Part shown: one piece after another, positions 47,048 through 56,732 of the stretch
How the letters are laid out: each line of letters begins with the position of its first letter
Numbering within the stretch: the stretch's first letter is position 1
From: Dehalococcoidales bacterium
GTDB lineage: Bacteria > Chloroflexota > Dehalococcoidia > Dehalococcoidales > UBA2162
DNA: 64,000 nt
Assembly: GCA_020343555.1 (NCBI GenBank)
Contig: CP070800.1
Location: 2,193,167-2,257,166 of the forward strand
Direction: 5' to 3'
Notes under the pieces: model-generated
Databases searched by the model: none
What the model was told of the DNA's origin: nothing
Seen by the model: the letters and a program-made list of their open reading frames with translations, nothing else
Translations under genes and position numbers: made by a program

Positions 47048-48085
47048 TTACGAAGCCATTGAAAATAGCACATAAGCACCAGTAATATAAAGCCCGATAA
47101 GAAGAAGTGCGTACCAGCTTATTGCTCGGAAGAATTTCCTCTCCCGCTTGAATCTTATTCCCAGGAGTATAGCACCGGTCATAATAATAGCAATCACAGC
47201 ACTTATGGTGTGTGCACTGGAAACCGATGATAGTAACAAACCTTTTGTATATAGCACGTCGAGCACGAATATGTACATAACATCGAGCATGTTAGCCCCG
47301 AAGATATCTGCGACTGCCAGATCGATCGCCCCTATTCTGAAGGCGGATATGGCGACTATCAGTTCCGGCATCGAGGTACTAACCGCAAGAAAAATACTCC
47401 CTACAAAGCTGGAATCCCATCCGGTGACTTCGGCGATTTCATTGCCGACATACGACAACCATACTCCGGTTGCTACTATTACCACCGCACCGAGAACAAA
47501 TTTCAGCCATAACCATTTAATTTCATGATCCTCTACAGTGTCATTAGGCGAAACTTCAGCGGTCTCTTCCGGAAAAGCAGGTGTAAGTGAAAGCTGAAAG
47601 TTACGTTCTGAGGTAAATATCCGCCATGCTCCTGTGATATAAATAACGAAAATAAGTATTCCGGGGACTCCCACCCATCCTACCGAAAGTTTACCAATAC
47701 TATCGCTGAAACCGGTACTCAAAGCGACTATTCCCAGCATGATAATACCAATTAATGCCGAACTGGAATGTCTCATGCTGGCAAAGTTCAATACCGGTGT
47801 ATTTCGGTTCATTATGTCAATTATAGCAATGACGCAGAGATTAAATATACAGCTGCCGAGTAGCGTGCCGACTCCAAGATCAGGAACACCTTGATCACCT
47901 GCTAATGTGACGGAACTAATGCCGGTTATCAATTCCGGCATCGAGGTTATGATTCCGAGGAGAAGCATCCCTATCCAGATTCTTCCTAGTCCGGTTTTTT
48001 CAGCAATGACATCGGCATACCGGGTTGTCTTTGTCCCGGCAAAGAGGATTATGACAATACACAGCAGGAATTTAATCCAGACCAA
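47048..48085 (-). CDS. Sodium/calcium exchanger (CaCA family, YrbG-like)
   Basis: The 345-residue protein has about ten spans in two homologous halves. Each half carries the alpha-repeat: TSMPELITGISSVT with LLGSCIFNLCVI in the first, TSMPELIVAISAFRIG with IFGANMLDVMYI in the second. These repeats hold the ion-binding residues of Na+/Ca2+ exchangers. A hydrophilic loop (about 165-200) separates the halves. With a Na+-type ATPase next to it and an Rnf complex in the window, sodium-driven calcium export is plausible, but the ion specificity is not proved. It lies upstream of the V-ATPase operon in the same direction, with a promoter-like gap between. Confidence 0.9.
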   Translation of the reverse strand: MVWIKFLLCIVIILFAGTKTTRYADVIAEKTGLGRIWIGMLLLGIITSMPELITGISSVTLAGDQGVPDLGVGTLLGSCIFNLCVIAIIDIMNRNTPVLNFASMRHSSSALIGIIMLGIVALSTGFSDSIGKLSVGWVGVPGILIFVIYITGAWRIFTSERNFQLSLTPAFPEETAEVSPNDTVEDHEIKWLWLKFVLGAVVIVATGVWLSYVGNEIAEVTGWDSSFVGSIFLAVSTSMPELIVAISAFRIGAIDLAVADIFGANMLDVMYIFVLDVLYTKGLLLSSVSSAHTISAVIAIIMTGAILLGIRFKRERKFFRAISWYALLLIGLYITGAYVLFSMAS

Positions 48086-48150
48086 AAACAGGGACTCCTT
48101 GTGAAATAATCAGAACCACGAGAAAAGAATACTACAGCTTATTTCGATTA

Positions 48151-49605
48151 TCAATTACCGTTTAAAGATTCCAGGTATTCCCGGTACCAGACCAGATGCC
48201 TGATAACCCTGGCAGCTCTATGGGGTTGAGGGTAGATGAGAAATCCTTCCTTGTGATAGGTGATATAGGCTGCGATATCGTTCGCTGAGTTCGGGTACCC
48301 TCCCACCATGTAGAGAGGAACATCGTACTTCCGAACTTGCTGGAAAAATTCACGGGCGTGCTGTGCTTCAGACTGGTCAGGTGAATCATCAATGTCAGTC
48401 GATACTCTCTCGATCCCCCTCCTGGGAGTACGATGGATTCGCCCAAGCCATGCATTCGAAAGCAACGCATCAAGGTTCTTATCTTCGAGGAGTATCCACA
48501 GTGTCTTGATAATCTCAGGGCTGTGGGCGACATTAGAGCCGACAAGATCGACAGGATTAGCATGAGACCAGCGTTCCGGAAGCAACGCGTTAAGTTTTTC
48601 GATAGTAGATTCTTCCAGGTCGGTTATTTCCAAGCCTTCATTTTCACATGACTCTGTTGCTACCACACCAAGTCCGCCGCCCATGGTAAGTATCCCAACT
48701 TTCCTGCCTTTTGGTAAAGGCTGGTTCAGTAACGCTGCAACCACATCACATAATTCGTCATCATCCTTCACCCGTATCACTCCAGCCTGTTTAAATGCCG
48801 CGGAGTATACTTCGTCAGCTCCTGTCAAGGCCCCAACATGAGACCTTGAAGCCCTGGTTGCACTTTTAGTACCACCCGATTTGAGTACAACAATCGGTTT
48901 CTTCCTGGTTATCTCACTTGCGGTCTTCAGGAAACGCCGAGCATCACGCAATCCTTCGATGTAAAGAGCAATCACTTTAGTGTTGGGTTCACCGGCGAAA
49001 TACTCAAGGTAATCTTCCAGGTAAATACTTGCCTCGTTACCGCAACAGACAAACCGGCTGAAACTCATTCCATACCTTTCTGCGTTCTGGATAATCCTTG
49101 CTCCCATGTTGCCACTCTGTGCTATCAAAGCAACATTCCCGGGCGGCATACCCTGCACGAAGTTTACGGTATTAAGTTTTGTGTGTGTGTCCATGTGCCC
49201 CATGGTGTTAGGACCGATGAACCGGATATTACCTTCACGGGCAATTTCAAGAATCTCCTTCTCTCTCGCAGCGCCTTCCTCACCAGTCTCTCTGAATCCA
49301 CCAGAAATAATAAGAACCGAGTTCACTTTCTTTCGAACACATTCCCTGAGTGTGTTCGGTACCATTTCTGCCCTGACTACTATTGCCGCCATGTCAACCG
49401 GTTCAGGAATATCAAGTATGCCGGAAAAGGATTGATGTCCCATTATCTCCGAATAGGAAGGATTTACAGGATATATAGGGCGATTTTTCGGAGCGATGAG
49501 GTTGCTCATTATACGCCCTCCCCAGCTTCCGGGATTATTTGAGGCTCCAATCACAGCAACCGATTCAGGATCAAACAGGCTTTTCCAAACATCGTCAGGT
49601 ACCAA
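48151..49605 (-). CDS. NDP-forming acyl-CoA synthetase alpha-type protein (CoA-binding plus ligase domains)
   Basis: The 484-residue protein begins with a CoA-binding Rossmann domain (VAVIGASNNPGSWGGRI, IYPVNPSYSEIMG) and continues with two succinyl-CoA ligase-like domains (ALIAQSGNMGARI; SHVGALTGADEVYSAAFKQAGVI). The latter is the segment that carries the phosphohistidine region in ADP-forming acetyl-CoA synthetases. The ATP-grasp beta domain is missing and no gene for it is within the window, so either a partner is elsewhere or the protein acts differently. In energy metabolism these enzymes make ATP from acyl-CoA. It stands alone between the exchanger and a repeat-containing gap. Confidence 0.85.
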   Translation of the reverse strand: MVPDDVWKSLFDPESVAVIGASNNPGSWGGRIMSNLIAPKNRPIYPVNPSYSEIMGHQSFSGILDIPEPVDMAAIVVRAEMVPNTLRECVRKKVNSVLIISGGFRETGEEGAAREKEILEIAREGNIRFIGPNTMGHMDTHTKLNTVNFVQGMPPGNVALIAQSGNMGARIIQNAERYGMSFSRFVCCGNEASIYLEDYLEYFAGEPNTKVIALYIEGLRDARRFLKTASEITRKKPIVVLKSGGTKSATRASRSHVGALTGADEVYSAAFKQAGVIRVKDDDELCDVVAALLNQPLPKGRKVGILTMGGGLGVVATESCENEGLEITDLEESTIEKLNALLPERWSHANPVDLVGSNVAHSPEIIKTLWILLEDKNLDALLSNAWLGRIHRTPRRGIERVSTDIDDSPDQSEAQHAREFFQQVRKYDVPLYMVGGYPNSANDIAAYITYHKEGFLIYPQPHRAARVIRHLVWYREYLESLNGN

Positions 49606-49859
49606 TACAGTTCTCCTTTCAGGATACAGCAGGCTGATATATTATCGAAAGCTGCCTTAAAGGAAATCTTATCAGGTATGGATTCTGACGGTCAAATTAA
49701 TGAATGTATAAAAAACGAACAGACATGTAAGAAACTATCCTGCAGGTTTACATTTCGTACCATGAAAAATTAGGTAAATTGACCGAATCCGAATAATAGT
49801 AAATCTGTCATCTTTTTAGATATTTGCCTATGACAGACTTAAAAAGATCGAAAGATATA

Positions 49860-49935
49860 AAATCCCTCTCAACGAATACTAGTAGTCCACTGTATGAGCC
49901 ATCTCCCTTTTGTAAAGGGAGAACGAGAGGGATTT
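49860..49935. repeat. Nested palindrome downstream of the VOC gene
   Basis: An outer stem, AAATCCCTCTC (49860-49870) with GAGAGGGATTT (49925-49935), encloses a second perfect hairpin, TCTCCCTTT-TGT-AAAGGGAGA (49902-49922). It lies 7 bases after the VOC stop and T-rich sequence follows on the minus strand, so it can act as a terminator. The CTCTCCCTT/AAGGGAG core recalls the element at 61320-61410. The rest of the 49606-49942 gap shows only one further imperfect hairpin (49801-49840). Confidence 0.65.
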
Positions 49936-49942
49936 ATACTAC

Positions 49943-50383
49943 TTACCTTTCGATTACTTCCAGCATAAAGCCACACTTTTCTTCGGTATCGAAGAATGCG
50001 TAGCCACCCTTCGTGGGTCGCCACCCTCTTTGAACGACTTTATATCCCTTTTTCGCCATATATTCGACCACTTCGTCGATATTATCCACGAAGAAGGAAT
50101 AGTGCTGAATACCTTCACCGTGATTATCAAGAAAGTCTTTCTGCATACATTCTGAAATCGGTTCGATAAGTTCTAATTCCAGCGGACCAATCTTCGTAAA
50201 AAGCATCTTCAATCGTACTTCGGTCGGTTCTCCCCAGGCTTCCCACTTCACGGTCGGTTCTGCATCCAGTCCTCCGAAAGGGCCGATTCCTATATCTTCA
50301 AGATTTTTCTTCGCTTTCTCTATGTCTTTGACTATTATCCCTATCTGACCAAAGTTGGTAAATGGCGATTGTTTCTCCATCAT
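49943..50383 (-). CDS. VOC-superfamily protein (glyoxalase/methylmalonyl-CoA epimerase-like), copy 1
   Basis: The 146-residue protein has two beta-alpha-beta-beta-beta modules: FGQIGIIVKDIEKAKKNLED at the N-terminus and IQHYSFFVDNIDEVVEYMAKKGY in the second half, the latter following ELELIEP. Metal ligands expected in this family (His/Glu) can be matched to GIQHYSFFV and the ELELIEP glutamates, while the first module lacks the usual His, having GQIG instead. GGAGGAG lies just before the ATG; a second ATG one codon later is equally possible. It follows two CoA-transferases in one operon, so a role on a CoA-thioester intermediate is plausible. It resembles the VOC protein at 56733-57209. Confidence 0.85.
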   Translation of the reverse strand: MMEKQSPFTNFGQIGIIVKDIEKAKKNLEDIGIGPFGGLDAEPTVKWEAWGEPTEVRLKMLFTKIGPLELELIEPISECMQKDFLDNHGEGIQHYSFFVDNIDEVVEYMAKKGYKVVQRGWRPTKGGYAFFDTEEKCGFMLEVIER

Positions 50384-50403
50384 TTCTCCTCCAGCTATAT
50401 ATC

Positions 50404-51585
50404 TTAATTAATCACCTCTTCGGCAACCAGTTCCTCATATTTCTCGTCTGGAATACCGAGTATCTCTTTAAACACGTATTCATTATGTTCACCAAGTAAA
50501 GGAGGAAGTTTCAGATCGTAGGTATATTTCGACATTTCAAAGTGAGGACCAGCTTGAGTACGGAATTTCCCAATTCCGGGATATTCGAGTTCTTTAAAAA
50601 ATCCTCTCTCCCTAATATGAGGATCTTTGTCCATTACGTCTTCGCCGGTTGCGACTACCCCCGCGGCAATCCCGGCTTCCTGCATCAGGTTCATAACCTC
50701 TTCAGCAGTGTGCTGTTCATTCCACGCATTTACTATTGCATCCAGTTCTTCTTCATTCTCTTTCCTGTCAGCAAGTGTTTTGAACCTGGGATCTGAAATA
50801 AGCGAAGGATTTCCGATTACACTACAGAAGTTCGCCCATTCCTCCTCAGTAAATACGGCAATAGCGCACCACCTGTCATCGCCGGTACACCGATAGGCAT
50901 TATGAGGAGTTGCATATGGATGTTTATTTCCTTCCCTGTAGGCTATTCTTCCGTTTGCACTGTAATCCAGAACCAGTGGTGCCATGAACTGTACACCATT
51001 TTCATACTGGGACATGTCAATGTACTGTCCTTTTCCGGTACGTCTCCGGTACTCAAGTGCAGCCATCAGGGCAATGATGTTGTAACGAGGAGCAATGAAG
51101 TCAGTATAAGCTGCTATCCATGCCGGAGGTCTATCCGGCCAGCCGAGTATATTACTGAATCCGGCAAGCGCCGTCAGTTTATGACCGGAACCGGGATGAT
51201 TGTAATGAGGTCCGGTCTGTCCCTGCATTGATGTGCTGAGCATGATAATATCAGGCTTCATCTCCTTGAGTACGTCATAGCCAAGTCCAATCCTGTTCAT
51301 CGTCCCACCGGCGAAATTTTCTATTACGATATCCGCTTTCGATACCAGTTCTTTTGCCAGCTCTATTCCGCGGTGATCCCGGGTATTAATGGTCACACTG
51401 AGTTTCGAAGTACAATACTGGTCGGTACTGCCTGAGCGTGGTTGACCTCTCAACCAGCCCGGTCTCTTCCTTGATTCAACGATTATTACCTCAGCTCCGA
51501 GGTCGGACAGGTGCTTGGTCGTTAACGGACCGGTAAGATGCCAGGTAAAATCTATCACTCTTATTCCTTCAAGTAATTTTTCCAT
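50404..51585 (-). CDS. Family III CoA-transferase (CaiB/Frc-like), copy 1
   Basis: The ATG at 51585 is chosen because AAGGAGAT lies six bases before it; the product has 393 residues. Typical features are GIRVIDFTWHLTGPLTTKHLSDLGAEVI at the N-terminus, ENFAGGTMNRIGLGYDVLKEMKPDIIMLSTS and GKGQYIDMSQYE, whose aspartate matches the Frc catalytic Asp. These enzymes move CoA between acids without hydrolysis. The gene is directly downstream of a second, clearly different CaiB-type gene (26 bases apart), so the two may form a heterodimer or act in sequence. Confidence 0.93.
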   Translation of the reverse strand: MEKLLEGIRVIDFTWHLTGPLTTKHLSDLGAEVIIVESRKRPGWLRGQPRSGSTDQYCTSKLSVTINTRDHRGIELAKELVSKADIVIENFAGGTMNRIGLGYDVLKEMKPDIIMLSTSMQGQTGPHYNHPGSGHKLTALAGFSNILGWPDRPPAWIAAYTDFIAPRYNIIALMAALEYRRRTGKGQYIDMSQYENGVQFMAPLVLDYSANGRIAYREGNKHPYATPHNAYRCTGDDRWCAIAVFTEEEWANFCSVIGNPSLISDPRFKTLADRKENEEELDAIVNAWNEQHTAEEVMNLMQEAGIAAGVVATGEDVMDKDPHIRERGFFKELEYPGIGKFRTQAGPHFEMSKYTYDLKLPPLLGEHNEYVFKEILGIPDEKYEELVAEEVIN

Positions 51586-51610
51586 GCTAATATCTCCTTC
51601 ACACATTCCG

Positions 51611-52864
51611 TTAAACGATACCGGATTGTTTCAATTCTGCCAGCTTATCTTCGGTAATCCCAAGTTCGTCGTATATCTCACTATTATGTTCTCCTATATG
51701 AGGAGCGCGGCGTGATATTCCGGGTCTGGCTTCCGACGTAACGGCAAAAGCTCCGGGATAAGTCAGAGTCGTTTCAAGTTCAGGGTGCTCTATTTCGTGC
51801 CAGAAATCTCTCGATTTCAGTTGAACGCTTTCCAGAAGATCCGGCGTTGTCGACACCGGGTAAAGCATAATTCGGTTCTTAACGGCACCTTCAAGCAATT
51901 CGGCTTTAGTACGTTTCAGGAAAAATCTTGCGGTAGGCTCTTCTATCTGGTCCATTTCTTCCTGTGATATCTGGGGGAAATCAGGCCTTTGCCAGTCGAA
52001 GTTTTTCAGGAAATCGTTCGTCACGCCTTCCTCTTCCATCCACTTTATCAGGGGTAGGCTTGGAGAAAGTACCGAATTTCCGCCATGAGACCACGATACC
52101 CAGCCGTCTTTACAGGGCCAAATCTGGGTTGTTCGGTGGTTCGACTGGATCATCCCACCGCCACCGCGTTTTTGGACTATCTGCCTGATATCCCACATCC
52201 CGGTGATATGCTCCAGGCAGTGGACTACCGATTCCTGTATAGATACGTCTATCTGCTGCCCTTCGCCCGTAAGCCATCGATAATAGAGAGCCGTTAGAGC
52301 ACCCTGCGCACCGTCAGCGCCTGCATGCAGGTAAGCCTGTGAATGATGAGAGAAATGGGGTGGTGGGCGATCAACGTCACCCCAGGGAGCCATATCACCT
52401 CCCATCGCCCAGGCAACGATATCTGCCGTCTTCCAGTCCCTGTGCGGTCCGGTCTGTCCGAAAGGAGTAATCGAAATGAGAATGATACCGGGATTAATTT
52501 TCTCCAGATCGGCATACCCGAGTCCAAGGTTGTCCAGGTATCCGGGGGAGAAGGTCTCGATAACGAAATCAGCCGTCGTCACCAGTTGTTTAAAGATTTT
52601 CCTACCTTCCGGCTGTTCGATATCCAGTGTTATTCCCTTTTTGCTGGTATTAAGAGCAAGCCAGAACAGACTTTTTTCCGGATTCGGATCATCGTGGTAG
52701 AAGGGACCAAGCTTTCGGGCATCGTCACCACCGGGTTTTTCTACCTTAATTACATCGGCTCCCAGGTCTCCGAGTATCTTTCCGCATAAAAGACCTTTTT
52801 CATCGGAAAGGTCCAGTACCCGGTATGGACTGAGAACAGAATCTCCCTTAACTTCTTCGAGCAT
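51611..52864 (-). CDS. Family III CoA-transferase (CaiB/Frc-like), copy 2
   Basis: The 417-residue protein has the family pattern YRVLDLSDEKGLLCGKILGDLGADVIKVE, ETFSPGYLDNLGLGYADLEKINPGIILISITPFGQTGP, and GEGQQIDVSIQES with the catalytic aspartate. It is 56 bases after AOR copy 2, so an operon AOR, CoA-transferase 2, CoA-transferase 1, VOC is likely. An aldehyde oxidised to an acid by the AOR could then be activated to its CoA-thioester. Donor and acceptor acids are unknown. Confidence 0.93.
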   Translation of the reverse strand: MLEEVKGDSVLSPYRVLDLSDEKGLLCGKILGDLGADVIKVEKPGGDDARKLGPFYHDDPNPEKSLFWLALNTSKKGITLDIEQPEGRKIFKQLVTTADFVIETFSPGYLDNLGLGYADLEKINPGIILISITPFGQTGPHRDWKTADIVAWAMGGDMAPWGDVDRPPPHFSHHSQAYLHAGADGAQGALTALYYRWLTGEGQQIDVSIQESVVHCLEHITGMWDIRQIVQKRGGGGMIQSNHRTTQIWPCKDGWVSWSHGGNSVLSPSLPLIKWMEEEGVTNDFLKNFDWQRPDFPQISQEEMDQIEEPTARFFLKRTKAELLEGAVKNRIMLYPVSTTPDLLESVQLKSRDFWHEIEHPELETTLTYPGAFAVTSEARPGISRRAPHIGEHNSEIYDELGITEDKLAELKQSGIV

Positions 52865-52920
52865 ACTAACCTCCTGTGGATATTGTTTATATACATCTTA
52901 ATTATGTGCTGATAATCTTG

Positions 52921-54780
52921 CTACCAGATATCCTTGATTACCGATTCAAGTCCTAATTGTGTAAGGGTGTCGGGAAGCGGTTTCCCTGTGGTTTTATCCC
53001 AGCCCATTCGGTCGTAATAATCATCCAGCATTTTATCCAGGAAAGGAAGTACTTCTCTTCCTGCTACCGGACCGTCCACGGGAGTCGAACCATATCTTGG
53101 AGAGGGAGCTTCCATTTCCCTGGTATGACCGCACCTGAAATTATACACTCTGAAAAGATTAACTATTCTGAGACCTACGGTCTGTGCATCATTTTCCGTA
53201 AATTCCCAGCCGGTTGCCGCCTGGACAGCTTCAGCCAAAGTTTCTAATTCAACCAGAGTTGCGAATCGGCACGTACCCAGCGTGTCTTCAAATGACATCC
53301 TTCCTTTACCTGAGGTAGCAACTTCAACCGTGTCCTGCCATTCATTACCGGTGCTGACAATTCCAACAGGACGAGATTCCAGGGTGCTGGTATTCGATGT
53401 CAGTTTATCGAACATTTCCGTAAGGTATCCTCTATGGTCATACCCGCGTGGTGTATTACCCTTGAGAGTATGAACCGCAAACTCGGTCGCTCCTTTTCCG
53501 ATAAGCTTGCCAGCACGCATCGCTCCTTCGGCTAATTTGTCTCCGATTTCCTGCCTATTAGCGATTTTATACAATATGTCTCTTGTTGCTTCAGCATCTC
53601 CCCAGTTAAGCTCGATTCCTCCGGTATCTTCTTTAGTGATAAGACCTTTTTCGTAGCATTCCATCGCGAGACCGATCACCCAGCCGGTTTCATTCATTTC
53701 GAGACCCAGGCGATCTACCACGTTTGTCAGCATCATTGCTGATGCTACTTCCATGTTGCCGATCTGGCTACCCATTGCCGAAAGGCATTCAAACTCCGGT
53801 TCTTCCACAACCATACCCGTATACGGTCCTTCGGTAATGGTGGATTCGTGGCAGTGCTTCATCTGGCATGCCCAGCACGGAGTATGTTTCGGATTAAACC
53901 TGCCACGTATATATTCCGGGGTAAACTGCTCGAGTTTTTCTATATCAGGATAAATGTTGGTCGTGTAATTTTTTATCGGTAATGCGCCGGTTTGTTCTAC
54001 CATTCGGTAGGTCCCAAGTGTTCCATACTTATAAAGGTTACTGCCCATCCTGCCGTTTTTAATTGTATCGACAATCTCTCGAGATAACTGAGATATTTTG
54101 TCAGGATCACTCAGGCTAACGCTACGCTTTCCTCGTGCGACCGCAATCGCCTTTAATTTTTTCGATCCCATAACGGCACCGGTACCGTTATGTCCAGCTA
54201 CGTGACCTCGATCAGCTACAATGGCTGCGAATTTTACGAGATTTTCTCCGGATGGTCCGATGGCTGCGACACTCATCTCCGTTTTCTTGTAGCCCAGTTC
54301 TTCTTTTATAAGCTCATCGGTTTCCCAGACGTCTTTTCCTACAAGACGGGAGGCATCCCTGATCTCAACGATGCCGTCATGAACGTAAAGGTAGACGAAA
54401 TTGTTCGATATGCCCTGAATAATTATTCCATCCAGGCCCGAGAGTTTCAGATAGGCTCCCCAGAATCCGTTTGCCTGGCTCGATGTCGCACCATTGGTGA
54501 GACAACCTTTGGTAGAAACCGAAAAAGTTCCTCCCCCCGGAATCCTCGTGCCAGCCAGGGGGCCGGTGGTGAATATAAGGCGATTTTCAGGAAAAAAGCA
54601 GTCGATATCCGGATCCACTTCATCATAGAGATACATTGCTCCCAATCCGGCTCCGCCAATCCATTTTTTCAGTATCTCTTCTTTTGGGAATTCTTCATTC
54701 GTCGTTCCGGTAGTAAGATCTACTCTTATTATTTTTCCTGCGTATCCGAATTGTTTCGATTCTTTACTAGCACTATCCAT
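52921..54780 (-). CDS. Aldehyde ferredoxin oxidoreductase (AOR family), copy 2
   Basis: The 619-residue protein has the AOR start GYAGKIIRVDLTTG, pterin-contact segments (GGAGLGAMYLYDE, NGTGAVMGSKKLKAI) and the Fe-S motif CWACQMKHC at about residue 300, with a later cysteine in DTLGTC as probable fourth ligand. The divergent promoter region faces the split transketolase genes. It starts the operon that continues with two CoA-transferases and a VOC protein. The central region LKGNTPRGYDHRG, which lines the substrate funnel, differs from the other two copies, so different aldehydes are likely. Confidence 0.9.
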   Translation of the reverse strand: MDSASKESKQFGYAGKIIRVDLTTGTTNEEFPKEEILKKWIGGAGLGAMYLYDEVDPDIDCFFPENRLIFTTGPLAGTRIPGGGTFSVSTKGCLTNGATSSQANGFWGAYLKLSGLDGIIIQGISNNFVYLYVHDGIVEIRDASRLVGKDVWETDELIKEELGYKKTEMSVAAIGPSGENLVKFAAIVADRGHVAGHNGTGAVMGSKKLKAIAVARGKRSVSLSDPDKISQLSREIVDTIKNGRMGSNLYKYGTLGTYRMVEQTGALPIKNYTTNIYPDIEKLEQFTPEYIRGRFNPKHTPCWACQMKHCHESTITEGPYTGMVVEEPEFECLSAMGSQIGNMEVASAMMLTNVVDRLGLEMNETGWVIGLAMECYEKGLITKEDTGGIELNWGDAEATRDILYKIANRQEIGDKLAEGAMRAGKLIGKGATEFAVHTLKGNTPRGYDHRGYLTEMFDKLTSNTSTLESRPVGIVSTGNEWQDTVEVATSGKGRMSFEDTLGTCRFATLVELETLAEAVQAATGWEFTENDAQTVGLRIVNLFRVYNFRCGHTREMEAPSPRYGSTPVDGPVAGREVLPFLDKMLDDYYDRMGWDKTTGKPLPDTLTQLGLESVIKDIW

Positions 54781-54947
54781 CTTCTGCAGCCCCTTTTTAT
54801 TTTCTAATTCATATTGGTCGAATTATCAGATTAATTATTACCCATAGAACGTCTCTGTATCAAATGCGACAGGATAATCTCATCATCAAGTATTTGCGTG
54901 ACTTTATGGTTTCGGTTTATTCTTTCATAGGAGGTTGTGGTGTTACT

Positions 54948-55790
54948 ATGACGGATTCTATTATTTCCGCTGACAAAATAGAAGAACTGAAACAAGTTTC
55001 CAGAGAACTGAAAATCGACGCACTAAAAATGATATACCGCAGAGGACAGGGACACCCGGGCGGAACTTTTTCTGCCGCTGAGATAATCACAGCTTTGTAC
55101 TTTCACCAACTGCGTATAAGACCGAACGATCCAGGCTGGAAAGAAAGAGACCGTTTTATATTAAGTAAAGGTCATGCCAGTGCTATTTTGTATGCTGCTC
55201 TGGCTCGCCTGGGCTATTTCCCGTCATCAGAAATTGAGAAGTGGGGGGAAATTGGCTGCTGTCTCCAGGGCCATCCGGATATGAACAAGACTCCCGGAGT
55301 CGACATGAGTACCGGATGCCTTGGTCATGGAATAAGTGTTGCCGCAGGAATGTGCCTGATATCCAGACTGAAGGGATTGGATTCCAGGACTTATGTACTT
55401 GTCGGAGACGGTGAATGTCAGTCCGGGATCATATGGGAAGGTGTCATGCTGGCAGCGAAATACCGCCTGGCGAACCTGATAACCATACTCGATTACAACC
55501 AGGTCCAGCTTGATGGGAGACTGGATGAAATCCTCCCAATGGAACCAGTAAAGGATAAGTGGGCTTCTTTCGGCTGGAATGTAATCGAAATAGATGGACA
55601 TGCTATCGTCCAGGTGCTTGATACGCTTCAACAGGCATCTAATACAACAGATATGCCCACAGTGATTATCGCAAATACGATTAAAGGAAAAGGCGTTTCT
55701 TTCATGGAAGGAAAAGCAGAATGGCACGGGAAAGTACCTTCCGAAGATGAAATGAAACTGGCAATCGAGGAGTTAACACGAAATGGTTGA
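54948..55790 (+). CDS. Transketolase N-terminal (TPP-binding) subunit
   Basis: The ATG at 54948 is the likely start; AGGAGG lies 13 bases upstream, a little far. The 280-residue product has RGQGHPGGTFSAAEI, KGHASAILYAAL and the TPP motif GDGECQSGIIWEGVMLA followed by ILDYNQ. It corresponds to the N-terminal half of transketolase; the C-terminal half is the next gene, overlapping by 8 bases. Split transketolases are common in anaerobes and can move two-carbon units in the pentose phosphate pathway. Its place in a catabolic-looking region allows a special ketol-transfer role. Confidence 0.92.
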   Translation: MTDSIISADKIEELKQVSRELKIDALKMIYRRGQGHPGGTFSAAEIITALYFHQLRIRPNDPGWKERDRFILSKGHASAILYAALARLGYFPSSEIEKWGEIGCCLQGHPDMNKTPGVDMSTGCLGHGISVAAGMCLISRLKGLDSRTYVLVGDGECQSGIIWEGVMLAAKYRLANLITILDYNQVQLDGRLDEILPMEPVKDKWASFGWNVIEIDGHAIVQVLDTLQQASNTTDMPTVIIANTIKGKGVSFMEGKAEWHGKVPSEDEMKLAIEELTRNG

Positions 55791-56727
55791 TATTGAATTT
55801 ACACGTAAAATATTTGGTGAAACGCTGGCAGAATACGGCGCTGTTGATAGTAGTATCGTTGTCCTGACGGCTGACGTCTCATCGTCGGTGTTAACGAATT
55901 ATTTTACTGAACAATTTCCTGAACGTTCTTTCAATACTGGAATCGCTGAAGCCGGGATGGTCGATACAGCCGTGGGGATGGCACTCACCGGTATGACTCC
56001 GTTCGTAAATACCTTCGCGGCGCTTTTCCTGAGAGGGGTAGAACAGATCCGTTCCTGTGTTGCCTATCCGGATATTAATGTGAAACTAATCGGCTCGTAT
56101 GCCGGTCTTTCGGATTTCAAGGATGGACCGACTCACCATTCCATAATGGATGTATCCGTGATGCGGAGTATGCCGAATATGATGGTCATTGTACCGTCCG
56201 ACGGTACGGAAATCAGAAAAATGATACCGCTCATTGCACAGCACAGAGGTCCTGTATACCTCAGAATAAGCAGGGCTGACATGGTGAAGATCTTTCCCGA
56301 TGATCATCAACCTGAGCTTGGAAGGGGAATTACAGTGCGTGAGGGAAAGGACGTCACTATTATCACGAACGGACATATTCTGAGTCGTTCTCTTGAAGCA
56401 GTCGAAATCCTCAAAGGAAAAGGTACCGATGCAAGGGTGGTCAATATGCACACCGTAAAACCACTCGATACCCAACTGATTCTCGAGTGTGCACGTGAAA
56501 CCGGGGCTTTCGTTACCGCGGAGGAACACTCGATAATCGGAGGACTTGGCAGTGCCGTTGCCGAAACACTGGGCCGTGAATTACCCGTGCCGGTGGAAAT
56601 GGTCGGCATCAACGATACCTTCGCTGAAACCGCGCTCGATCACGATTCACTACTCGACCATTACGGTATGGCGGTCAACGACATAGTTTTAGCCGCCGAA
56701 AAAGCTATATCAAGAAAAGGAAAATAG
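55783..56727 (+). CDS. Transketolase C-terminal subunit
   Basis: The 314-residue protein contains the pyrimidine-binding domain (TADVSSSVLTNYFTEQFPERSFNTGIAEAGMV, whose Glu is the TPP-activating glutamate) and the C-terminal domain (VTIITNGHILSRSLEAVEILKGKG). GLSDFKDGPTHHSIMDVSVMRSMPNM carries the substrate-phosphate histidines. It overlaps the N-terminal subunit by 8 bases, so a heterotetramer is expected. It ends five bases before the convergent VOC gene. Confidence 0.93.
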   Translation: MVDIEFTRKIFGETLAEYGAVDSSIVVLTADVSSSVLTNYFTEQFPERSFNTGIAEAGMVDTAVGMALTGMTPFVNTFAALFLRGVEQIRSCVAYPDINVKLIGSYAGLSDFKDGPTHHSIMDVSVMRSMPNMMVIVPSDGTEIRKMIPLIAQHRGPVYLRISRADMVKIFPDDHQPELGRGITVREGKDVTIITNGHILSRSLEAVEILKGKGTDARVVNMHTVKPLDTQLILECARETGAFVTAEEHSIIGGLGSAVAETLGRELPVPVEMVGINDTFAETALDHDSLLDHYGMAVNDIVLAAEKAISRKGK

Positions 56728-56732
56728 TATAA

